Assembly: GCA_012184525.1 (NCBI GenBank)
Contig: WOFQ01000070.1
Span: 62,001 to 126,000 of the forward strand
Direction: 5' to 3'
Origin: Xenoacremonium recifei
Lineage: Eukaryota; Ascomycota; Sordariomycetes; Hypocreales; Nectriaceae
DNA length: 64,000 bases
The notes beneath the pieces are model-generated. The model did no database searches. It worked only from the letters and a program-made list of their open reading frames with translations, and was not told the origin of the DNA. Below, one piece after another: positions 34,126-42,714 of the stretch (position 1 is the first letter of the stretch; the number at the start of each line of letters is the position of its first letter). Made by a program: the position numbers and the translations under genes.

Positions 34126-34394
34126 GAGCAGAACGGTATGTGAATGCCGATAGCCAGGGACTCAAGCAGCAAGATCATGGTCAGTGCAAGAGGAAAACTA
34201 TTTTGAGTGTATCCGTAGAACGGAGAGAAAGGTCGCGGAGCCTTTTGAGATGCCCCTCCCACTCCTTCGCCGCGCTTATCAGGAGCTAAATTGTCCCACA
34301 CGCATTCGCGGGGTTGACTTGACGAAGAAACTAGGTCACTGGTATCTGAGGTCTTATCTTATAAAAGACATTTTACGTGGTATCACTAGATTTT
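34126..34394. other. short intergenic region between regulator 2 and nitronate monooxygenase
   Basis: This holds the promoter of regulator 2 and the 3' end of the monooxygenase gene, both minus strand. No ACTCCGA word was seen here. Confidence 0.4.
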
Positions 34395-35456
34395 TCACAA
34401 CCATCCACTCATTTGTGGAATCAGACTCCTCGTCTCTTGTCGAGTCCGTCTTACAATGTCCGCTGCCTTTTCCCGCTCCTTGAGCATCCCGACCCCAGTC
34501 CCTGCCCAGATTGTATACAGATCCCTCATGCCCGAGCTGGTCTCGTTTCTACTTCGACGGATGAGATGCTCTCTAGCCTCCTGAAGGCTCATTCCCTCCT
34601 CTTCCACATCATTGTACATGGCATTCCGCAGACACCGACCGTCGTACATCTCGGGCCAGAGGTTCTGTCCCCAGATATCGTCAAAGACACGTGAGCGCAC
34701 GGTAGTTTCACCTCCGTCAGAAGCCGTGAGGCACTCGTCCACCACCTCGCTCTCGATCTCGATTTCTGAGCATGCCAAGAAGCGCGTGCCCATGACGACG
34801 CCTGATGCCCCCAGTGCGATGGCCGCAGCCACACCCCGTGCGTCCATGATGCCCCCGGCGGCGACTACGGGAATGTCAGAGAAGCCTTGCCCGTGCAATG
34901 CATCCATGGCCTCGGGAATCAGAGTGACAATGCTTGCTCCGTGCTTGTGACCGTGGCCGCCAGCATCACTGCCCTGCAGCACGAGCGCGTCTGGTGCACA
35001 CGTTGCGGCTGCTCCCAGAGCTGCGCCGACGCTTCCCACTTGGATCCAGGTCTTGGTGTCTGGAGACACGGAGCGAATGTCGTCGGTCCATGATTTAAAC
35101 TCGTCGCACGTTCCAAAGGAGAGCCACACCATGGCTGGCTTGTACTCGGCAAGTGTCTGGATCCAGGGAGTGGCGCTTCCACCGAGAGCGATAATACCGA
35201 CGCCGACTGGGAGCACCTTGCAAGCCTTATCACATACGGGCGTTGCTTGTAGCTTCTGCTTCGCCTTTTCCAGTTCCGATTGCATCCTCATCGGGCTACC
35301 CGTGAATCCGATCTGCCCGAGGCCCCCTGCCTGCGTGACTGCGATGGCCAGGTCGTTTGTTGCAAAGCCACTCATAGGAGCGCTCGAGATGAGAGGACTC
35401 TCAATCCATGGGAAAGATTCCGCGAGTGTCAAACGGCGTTCCTTTGAGGGCTCCAT
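34395..35456 (-). CDS. nitronate monooxygenase (2-nitropropane dioxygenase family)
   Basis: This is an FMN-dependent TIM-barrel enzyme, intronless, 353 residues, the usual length. The family oxidises alkyl nitronates, including propionate-3-nitronate, to aldehyde or oxoacid plus nitrite. Visible: SPLISSAPMSGFATNDLAIAV at the N-terminus, PVGVGIIA in the second strand region, LVLQGSDAGGHGHKHG with the conserved GxDAGGH block for phosphate/FMN and catalysis, VVAAGGIMDARGVAAAIALG and GVVMGTRFLA binding the FMN phosphate. All are typical. The protein should be cytosolic or peroxisomal; no clear C-terminal SKL is present. In this cluster it could detoxify or form a nitro compound; that is inference. 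Confidence 0.92.
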   Translation of the reverse strand: MEPSKERRLTLAESFPWIESPLISSAPMSGFATNDLAIAVTQAGGLGQIGFTGSPMRMQSELEKAKQKLQATPVCDKACKVLPVGVGIIALGGSATPWIQTLAEYKPAMVWLSFGTCDEFKSWTDDIRSVSPDTKTWIQVGSVGAALGAAATCAPDALVLQGSDAGGHGHKHGASIVTLIPEAMDALHGQGFSDIPVVAAGGIMDARGVAAAIALGASGVVMGTRFLACSEIEIESEVVDECLTASDGGETTVRSRVFDDIWGQNLWPEMYDGRCLRNAMYNDVEEEGMSLQEAREHLIRRSRNETSSGMRDLYTIWAGTGVGMLKEREKAADIVRRTRQETRSLIPQMSGWL

Positions 35457-36004
35457 TTCTTTGTGAAGTTGATGGAAAGGACTTTGCAGGATTGACCAGC
35501 CCCTAGGTGAGTCGGCCTGGAGGTGGGCGTAAACGGGGCAATTTCATGAGCGAAATTCCGGATGTGTCATCAGATGGACCATGGACCTTGCGCGATGCAA
35601 TACTCAGTACGAGTAGTGTGCGGAAGCAATTTCGAGGCTCCTTGATCGGCGGAGAAGCCGCAGCGTTACGTGTGGAGGCACCGCGGAGAGATGGCGGAGA
35701 CTTTCGTGATATCTTGGTCTCCAAGCGGCGGCATACTAGAGGAAGAGAGCATCACTCCGAGTAAGCAAGCTGTCAGAGGTGTCCCGCCGGCAAACGGTAT
35801 TTGCAACCAGACTCAAATTTTCCATACACCTCGCTGATACTTATTCGCCGAGATGGCTTCAACCACGAAAGGCCTTCCAGCATACCTCGAATGTTTGGTC
35901 AGCTTCGGTGTTGGTTGAGCCCCCTCCTTGACTTGACGACTCCATCCCCATCCCATCATCGTGGTGAATAAACAAAGTCGACGGCGATCAAACCATCGAC
36001 GACC
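35457..36004. promoter_or_regulatory. divergent promoter of nitronate monooxygenase and MFS transporter
   Basis: ACTCCGA is present at 35754-35760, between two divergent cluster genes. No gene is supported. Confidence 0.35.
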
Positions 36005-37474
36005 ATGGCCTCCAACTCTCCGCCGGATATCAACGGTCTGTTGAAACCAACAGAGTTCAAGGCAGAAGGAACAAAAGTCCAAGACAGTTCGGGGAGTGTG
36101 CTCGTTGCGACGGCCGAGCCCAAGACCGCATACACGGATGACGCGCCTCCTAACGGAGGCTACGGATGGGTTTGCACCGCCGCCGCGGCCATCATCAACA
36201 TGCATTCGTGGGGCTTCAGCTCGGCCTACGCTGTCTTCCTTGCGCATTACCTCGATACCGATACCTTCCCGGGAACAACAGCACTGGACTATGCCTTCAT
36301 CGGCGGGCTCAGCCTGACTTGCCTCTTCCTCATCTCCCCTGTCGCGACCATCTGCGTCGGGCGGTTCGGCATCAGGCCTGTAATGCTGGCCGGCATGCTT
36401 CTCGAGTCTGTAAGCCTGGTCTGCGCCAGCCTAGCCTCTCAATCTTGGCATCTTTTCCTGACCCAGGGCGTCCTCTTCGGGCTCGGTCTTGGCCTGCTCT
36501 TCATTCCGACGGCTGCGGTCATTCCGCAGTGGTTCACGACCAGACGGTCTCTAGCTACCGGATTTGCCCTGGCCGGTGCTGCGCTTGGAGGTACCGTCTA
36601 CTCCCTGGCGGCGGGTGCCATGATCCGAAACCTTGGCCTTCACTGGGCTCTTCGGGTGCTCGGGCTACTCGCCTTTGCGGTCAACACTTCCATGATCATC
36701 TTGGTCAGGGACCGAAACAAGGCTGCCGCCGGCGCCATCCGCAACCCTTTCCAGATCAAGCACTTTAGGATGGTGGGGTTTTGGCTTCTGGTTGCTTTCG
36801 GCGGCTTCACGATGCTGGGCTACTTCATCCTCATCTTCACCCTTGCTAGCTTTGCCAACCACCTCGGATTGGATTCTTCTCAAGCCTCCATCGTCAGCGC
36901 CATCTTCAATTTGGGCCAAGCAGTCGGGCGACCTTTGGTTGGATACTTGAGCGATCGATTTGGACGCATCAACATGGCGGCCATCATGACCTTGCTCGCA
37001 GGGATCCTGCCGCTTGCTATGTGGGTGTGCACCCAGACCTATGCTACCCTGGTCTCTTTTGCCATAATGGAAGGCATCGTCGGTGGCGTGTTCTGGGCTG
37101 CAATTGCGCCTCTGATGATCGAGGTCGTGGGAATGAAGGATGTCGCCTCCGGTCTGACTCCCATGTGGCTCAGCCTGGCAATTCCTTGCACTTTCAGCGA
37201 GGCCATTGCGTTAACCATTGTTAAGGACACGGGGTCTTATCTAGGCACACAGCTCTTCACCGGGTTCATGTATATTATTGCGGCGAGCTGTTTGTTCTTG
37301 CTGCGAGGATGGAAGATGAATCGGATCGCCATGGAGAGTAGCCAGGGTGAGGATGCTCTTGGTGGTAGTGACACGTCCCAACAGGGGTACCAGAAAGTGC
37401 AAGTTGACTCGTCGGAATTCCATCACGGAGCAATAGACACTTTGTTGAAGTCCTTCCGCTGGATGAAAGTTTAG
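36005..37474 (+). CDS. MFS transporter, monocarboxylate-porter-like
   Basis: This intronless 489-residue membrane protein has about twelve helices. The N-terminal motif PPNGGYGWVCTAAAAIINMH is the hallmark of the fungal monocarboxylate porter group. Between helices 2 and 3 the loop ICVGRFGIRPVMLAG carries the MFS signature. VGYLSDRFGRINMAA repeats it in the second half. These permeases export or import small organic acids and cluster products. The promoter is shared with the nitronate monooxygenase gene, so co-expression is likely. Substrate is unknown. Confidence 0.92.
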   Translation: MASNSPPDINGLLKPTEFKAEGTKVQDSSGSVLVATAEPKTAYTDDAPPNGGYGWVCTAAAAIINMHSWGFSSAYAVFLAHYLDTDTFPGTTALDYAFIGGLSLTCLFLISPVATICVGRFGIRPVMLAGMLLESVSLVCASLASQSWHLFLTQGVLFGLGLGLLFIPTAAVIPQWFTTRRSLATGFALAGAALGGTVYSLAAGAMIRNLGLHWALRVLGLLAFAVNTSMIILVRDRNKAAAGAIRNPFQIKHFRMVGFWLLVAFGGFTMLGYFILIFTLASFANHLGLDSSQASIVSAIFNLGQAVGRPLVGYLSDRFGRINMAAIMTLLAGILPLAMWVCTQTYATLVSFAIMEGIVGGVFWAAIAPLMIEVVGMKDVASGLTPMWLSLAIPCTFSEAIALTIVKDTGSYLGTQLFTGFMYIIAASCLFLLRGWKMNRIAMESSQGEDALGGSDTSQQGYQKVQVDSSEFHHGAIDTLLKSFRWMKV

Positions 37475-37970
37475 ATTTAGTAGCATAAGTAGAGAAAATC
37501 TCTTGGTCAATAATATTACATCTGGATCGACTGATCATGCTGGTTCTACAAACACTTATCTCTGACTGTCGAATGAACACTGCACACGGCCGGATGCCAA
37601 TCTTCATCATCGGAAGCCCTCGGTACATCAGCAGATACATCTGTTAATCGACCCATGTCTTCCCCCTCCCGTGCGATTTCTTTCTCATGTACTTAGAACG
37701 TGATGGTCTAGACTTGCCGCGAGCGCCTCGGAGTAAACTGACAAGCGCCCACTCCGATGATAACGCCGACCCGAACGTGCATTCGAGGAGCCACTCAGCA
37801 TGCGCATGTTTGCGGTGCAAGCATTGAAATCTTGGGAATATACGTTCAGACTACGCTCCAGCTGTACAAGATGCCGTCAGACTGCACATCGAGACATCCA
37901 CGCTCCATTACACAGCAAAGAAGTACCAAGAAAGAAGAAAGAAAGATCTTCGAGTTCGAAACAGCACAAT
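37475..37970. promoter_or_regulatory. promoter of PLP enzyme 2 with inverted ACTCCGA pair
   Basis: TCGGAGT at 37728-37734 and ACTCCGA at 37751-37757 form an inverted repeat with a 16-base spacer. Its outer words contain CGG triplets, as expected for a dimeric Zn2Cys6 protein. They lie about 215-240 bases before the likely ATG at 37971. Binding is inferred. Confidence 0.45.
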
Positions 37971-39281
37971 ATGGGTTCTCTGCCTACGAGGAACCTCTCA
38001 ACGCGCGGACTGGCAGCGAGCGAATCAGGCCGTGCTGCTGCTGTCTGGAACATCATGCCTGACGTCTGGGATCCTGTTTCCAACCCGGATGGATATGTTA
38101 GTCTGGGTGCTGCAGAAAACGCTCTCATGCATGATATCCTCATAGAGAACATGCGGAAGAGCTTCTCACCCACCGCCACGACACTGACTTACGGAGACGG
38201 CATGACCGGCACCAAACAGCTCAAGAGCTCCATGGCTCGGTTTCTCAACAGACATCTGAAGTCATTCCGGCCCCTTCAACCATCACATCTCAAGATCACG
38301 AATGGGTGCAGCAGCGCCATCGAACACGTTATGTTTGCCTTGGCCAACCCAGGCGAGGGTATCCTCTTGGGTCAGCCCTTTTACGGTACATTTGCTCCCG
38401 ATATCGAGTTACGCTTCGGAGCTAAACTGCTGCCGGTTCCTTTTCATGACGCCGATCCCCTTGGGGCAGATGCAGTAGCTGCCTACGAGAAGGTCCTCCG
38501 AGAAAGCAGCGAGAACGGAATCAACACTGCGGCGCTGCTCATCAGCCATCCTCACAACCCGCTAGGACGCTGTTACCCGAAAACGGTTCTTCTTGAACTA
38601 ATGCAACTGTGCGAAAAGTACAAGATCCACTTCATCAGCGACGAGATTTATGCGCTGTCGACCTGGGAGAATACCGTGGACGAGGTCGAACTGGTTCCGT
38701 TCGAATCAGTCCTATCCATTGATACAGAGGGCGTCATCGATCCGTCCCGAGTTCACGTTATCTGGGGTATGTCTAAAGACTTTGGCGCCAACGGCCTCCG
38801 TCTTGGAGCACTCATCTCGCAGAGCAACCCAGCATTGCACAATGCCATGCTCACCGTGGGGCTGTACAGCACACCATCACTAGTCTCTGACCAACTCACC
38901 GCGGCGTTCCTTGAAGATCAACAGTGGTCAGACTCATACATCGCCGAGAACAGACGACGCATGTCCGAACAGTACGTCGTGGCTACTGCTTGGGCCAAGA
39001 AATACGGCATACCATACACCCCCGGAGTCAATGCGGCCTTCTTCCTGTGGCTGGACCTCGGTGCTTATTTCCAGGCTCTCCATCCGCAATTCTGCCACAA
39101 GGACGTTCAAAGTGTCATAACAAAAGCATTGCTGGACCGAAAAGTCTACATTGCATCAGGTAAAGACTATGGATCCGAGAAAGTGGGATGGTACAGAATC
39201 GTCTTCACTTACAAGTTGCCGTACCTGACGGAAGGGTTGAACAGGATTATTGGTGCGCTTCAGGATTATAGAGCTACGTGA
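37971..39281 (+). CDS. ACC-synthase-like PLP enzyme 2
   Basis: This intronless fold-type I PLP enzyme has 436 residues from the ATG at 37971. The open frame extends 57 codons further upstream to 37800, but that part is basic and unlike the family. Motifs: YVSLGAAENALMH, TNGCSSAIEHVMFA, HPHNPLGRCYPK, IHFISDEIYALS, GMSKDFGANGLRLG with the Schiff-base Lys, and EKVGWYRIVFT with the carboxylate Arg. It shares the active-site layout of PLP enzyme 1. However, it has no introns where that gene has six, so the two are not a recent tandem copy. Reaction type (transamination, elimination or C-S lysis) cannot be told from sequence. It lies upstream of TPR protein 2 on the same strand. Confidence 0.88.
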   Translation: MGSLPTRNLSTRGLAASESGRAAAVWNIMPDVWDPVSNPDGYVSLGAAENALMHDILIENMRKSFSPTATTLTYGDGMTGTKQLKSSMARFLNRHLKSFRPLQPSHLKITNGCSSAIEHVMFALANPGEGILLGQPFYGTFAPDIELRFGAKLLPVPFHDADPLGADAVAAYEKVLRESSENGINTAALLISHPHNPLGRCYPKTVLLELMQLCEKYKIHFISDEIYALSTWENTVDEVELVPFESVLSIDTEGVIDPSRVHVIWGMSKDFGANGLRLGALISQSNPALHNAMLTVGLYSTPSLVSDQLTAAFLEDQQWSDSYIAENRRRMSEQYVVATAWAKKYGIPYTPGVNAAFFLWLDLGAYFQALHPQFCHKDVQSVITKALLDRKVYIASGKDYGSEKVGWYRIVFTYKLPYLTEGLNRIIGALQDYRAT

Positions 39282-39764
39282 GTAGATTTCGAGCTATAAA
39301 ATTTTGCGTAGTAGAATAGATAAACAACCAACAAGCCGCGAGACACCACCTCTGTGATGACATATTATTACTCCGCATTAGCGGACCGAAATCCAATCGG
39401 CGACAGGTTTGGACGGAGCCTTATGACTCGGACAGAACAGTAAATTTATCCGCGAAACGCTCCGTCCGACACGCCACCATCGGGATACCCTTTCCGAACT
39501 CAGAGTGAGGGGGTGAAGTGTTGGCGACAAGCGTCGGAGGGCGTGGGTGCTTCCAATACACTTATAGTCGCTTCAAGAGGCGTAGAAGCAAACTACATTC
39601 GTTGTCTAAGAACGTGACATATCGAGCGCTATACTCTGTACACAGATGGGTCTTGTACATGTTATCATTAGACTTGAAACAAACAATCCATCATCACTAC
39701 TACCAAAGTAAGCCATCTAGTCAATGTAAGAAATCAGCCACGGCAAACACTGAGACCTTTCTAG
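39282..39764. other. promoter region of TPR protein 2
   Basis: GGACGGAGC near 39410 and its inverse GCTCCGTCC near 39460 form an inverted repeat with CGG cores. Near-matches to the cluster word occur (ACTCCGC near 39371, TCGGAGG near 39535), but no exact ACTCCGA. No gene is supported. Confidence 0.35.
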
Positions 39765-41459
39765 ATGCCTTTTGAGTTCAAGGTCCCGGAGAAGCAGTCG
39801 GTCACAGAGCCCTACTTCGATGTCGGGGACTACCACATGGCCATCACTACCGGGAGCCCAGAAGCTCAAGCGTGGTTCAACCGCGGACTAGTCTGGACGT
39901 ACTCGTTCAATCATGAGGAGGCTTGTCAATGCTTCCTGCAATGCATTGCCCATGACTCCGAGTGCGCCATGGCATACTGGGGATTTTCCTATGCTGCAGG
40001 ACCTAATTACAATAAGACCTGGGCCATGTTCGACCGCGATGATCTTGCCAAAGCCATTTCAAAGTGTCATGAAATCGCGCAAATGGCATTGAGCAAGGTC
40101 AGCCACGTCTCACAACTTGAAAAGGCGTTGATCGAGGCATTACAAAAGCGTTATCCCTTCACCGAGATTCCTGACGATTTCGACCCGGCCAACAAAGCGT
40201 ATGCTGATGCCATGAGGGACGTCCACGACACGTACAAAGACCACCTCGACGTTGTGGCGTTGTTTGCCGACGCTCTGATGAATTGGAAACCGCGAAAGAT
40301 GTTCGATATCAAGACGGGTAAGCCCATCACCTCATCGCCTGTCTTTGAGGTGCGTGAGGTCTTGGAGCGAGGCATGGCCATGCCAGGTGGCCAGCGTCAT
40401 GCCGGCATCCCTCATCTGTACATTCACCTGATGGAGAGGTCGGATGAACCCGAAGCTGCCCTGCCGGCTTGCGATATCATCCGGGATCTCGTTCCCGATG
40501 CCGGCCACATGTACCATATGCCGACGCATATTGACATACTTGTGGGCGAATACCGCCGCTCTATTTTGTACAACCACAAGGCCACTCTCGCAGATGACCG
40601 ATACTTTGCCAAGCATGGTGGTGTCAACTTCTACAGCTTCTATCGACTTCACGACTATCACTCGCTCATCTATGCCTGCATGCTGGCAGGGCAAAAGGAG
40701 CAGTCCTTGACGGCTTGCGACCGGATGGAGGCGACCATCACCGAGGAGATGCTCACGATCAAGTCCCCTCCTATGGCTGACTGGCTCGAGTTCTTCCTTG
40801 CTGTTCGCGTCCACGTTTATATCCGGTTCGGCATGTGGCAAGAGATCCTCGATTTAGCCATCCCCGAGAATAAGGAGCTTTACTGCGTAACTACTGTCAT
40901 GACCTATTACGGAAAAGGCATTGCGTATGCCTCACTCAGCAAGGTCCAGGAAGCTGACGCTCAGCGCCTTCTCTTCCGCGAAGCTGCCGGGTGCGTGCCC
41001 GACTCCCGCCTGGATTATCCCAACCGCATAGTCGATGTGCTCAAGGTAGCTACGGCTATGTTAGACGGAGAAATCGAGTACCGACGTCAGAACTACGATA
41101 TCGCTTTCGAGGCTCTGAGAGAAGCCATCAAGGCAGAGGATGCCCTGATATATACGGAGCCCTGGGGATGGATGCTTCCTGCCAGACACCCCTATGGAGC
41201 GCTCTCTCTCGAGCAAGGTATGATTGAGCAGGCAGCGACTGCGTATACCCAAGATCTCGGTCTAAGTGAAGGTCTCACTCGAGGTCATCAGCACCCAAGA
41301 AACGTGTGGGCTCTGCATGGATATCATGAATGTCTTGTTCGTCTAGGAAGGACTGCGGAGGCCGTTATCATCAAGAACCTACTCAGGTCAGCAGAGGCCG
41401 AAGCTGATGTCCCTGTCGGTTCGTCTTGCTTCTGTAGACTTGGTAAGGAGGAGAACTGA
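39765..41459 (+). CDS. TPR-domain protein 2 (paralogue of the protein at 25788)
   Basis: This intronless protein of 564 residues has the same architecture as TPR protein 1. It has the N-terminal helical repeat pair PEAQAWFNRGLVW and CAMAYWGFSYAAGPNYNK, then a His-rich PDAGHMYHMPTHID, the mid-block SPPMADWLEFFLAVRVHVYI and the late HGYHECLVRLGR. The C-terminus ends SSCFCRLG, keeping the two cysteines that copy 1 also has. Two thirds of the residues match copy 1 in the first block. Conservation of the H-x3-H and CFC motifs between diverged copies hints that they matter. It follows PLP enzyme 2 on the same strand, mirroring the pairing of copy 1 with PLP enzyme 1. Confidence 0.85.
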   Translation: MPFEFKVPEKQSVTEPYFDVGDYHMAITTGSPEAQAWFNRGLVWTYSFNHEEACQCFLQCIAHDSECAMAYWGFSYAAGPNYNKTWAMFDRDDLAKAISKCHEIAQMALSKVSHVSQLEKALIEALQKRYPFTEIPDDFDPANKAYADAMRDVHDTYKDHLDVVALFADALMNWKPRKMFDIKTGKPITSSPVFEVREVLERGMAMPGGQRHAGIPHLYIHLMERSDEPEAALPACDIIRDLVPDAGHMYHMPTHIDILVGEYRRSILYNHKATLADDRYFAKHGGVNFYSFYRLHDYHSLIYACMLAGQKEQSLTACDRMEATITEEMLTIKSPPMADWLEFFLAVRVHVYIRFGMWQEILDLAIPENKELYCVTTVMTYYGKGIAYASLSKVQEADAQRLLFREAAGCVPDSRLDYPNRIVDVLKVATAMLDGEIEYRRQNYDIAFEALREAIKAEDALIYTEPWGWMLPARHPYGALSLEQGMIEQAATAYTQDLGLSEGLTRGHQHPRNVWALHGYHECLVRLGRTAEAVIIKNLLRSAEAEADVPVGSSCFCRLGKEEN

Positions 41460-42714
41460 TTGTACATAAGTCTAAGACTTATGGCATCTCATGACAATCT
41501 ATCGACTGACAATAGCACCGTGATGCATTCTCGGACAGGCTTAAAGAGCTTATTTATTATAAAATATCTTGATACTATTAGACTAGTATAGATTTATAGT
41601 AAAATACCATAAAATACCATGAATATTTCATCTTTTCATATAGTTAATAAAGGCGACGCTAATATTAGATACTTTCTCTTTGCTCTAGCTCGAGGTTTTC
41701 CTTCACAACCTTGTCTGTCCCCAATGCTTGTCTAAATGCATGGTGTTCGCGAGACACCTCCTCAAGCACCCTTTGGTTTGCCTGTACCACAAGGTGCCAA
41801 CTGCTGTCCATTTCGTTAATGCTTCACCTAACCTATATAGCATCTATATGGCATGAGATATCATTCCTTGAGGCTGTTAGGATTCCTAGTGCATAATAAA
41901 CGCGATCAAAATAAACCCCATGTTGTTGTTACACCTTTGTATTTCCGCTTGATATAATTCAGCTATAGCTCTTAGGAGGGTTTCTTGCATGGATTACGAT
42001 CTCAGACGGAAGCGTATTGGAACCGGGCGGTGAGGTGTTGTTTTCGCCGAGAATGGAGAGGTTGGTTAAGAAAGTTCTTCCACGTGGACAGGTGCAGTTT
42101 TTGACTGGAATCTCCGAAGGTAACAAACGCGCGGTAAATGGGGACGGCACTTGAGTTCTTTCGCGTTTCGGATAAAACCTCAGATGGAAGTCTGGTTGCG
42201 TGCTGAAGGTGTTGGCGAAAGCGTGCAACTATAGACCCCACGAGAGCATTTTGGGTAGCTCGGAACGCATATGTAACCGAGGTCTATGTAGTAGGCTGGC
42301 CATGAATTCCGGGGATAGTAGTTTAAACAACTCGGATCATCTGTCGTCTTCGTAAAGCACTGACAAATCAAGCGCCGCCCCCTGTCCTCGGTTCGACTAG
42401 TCAGTACTTGGGCCGCTTTGAGTCAGGCGACGCCAGAGTCTGTCATCGGTTGCGGGCCCATTGCCGTTGTTGGAAGTTTTAAGCACCCAAGTCTCAGCTC
42501 GCGGGGAGAATGTGGAGGATTGAAACCACGCGGAGGAGGTTGTGGGGTTTGGGGAATACCCCGGCTTGAACTAGGAACAGACGAAAGTTTTCAAGCAAGG
42601 GATCATCTATCGCGAATATATATATCATCATCATGCCCTACTTCGAACCCTCTTATCCACATCCTCCTGTATCCCCCCTCACTCTATTGACGATCTACAA
42701 ACACTAAGCTCGCC
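41460..42714. other. intergenic, with AT-rich patch 41540-41660
   Basis: A short direct repeat of 'aaaatacc' units and many TA steps lie near 41600. The rest shows no gene. The last 100 bases hold a TATATATAT run upstream of the MFS gene at 42715. Confidence 0.45.

Noticed and set aside
36166..36768. 200-codon plus-strand frame
   Set aside because: It lies wholly inside the MFS transporter gene in another frame, has Arg/Pro/His-rich composition and no motif.
28061..39281. Ethylene or ACC biosynthesis
   Set aside because: The ACC-synthase-like label comes from fold motifs only. Fungal relatives include aminotransferases and C-S lyases, and no ACC oxidase gene is present.
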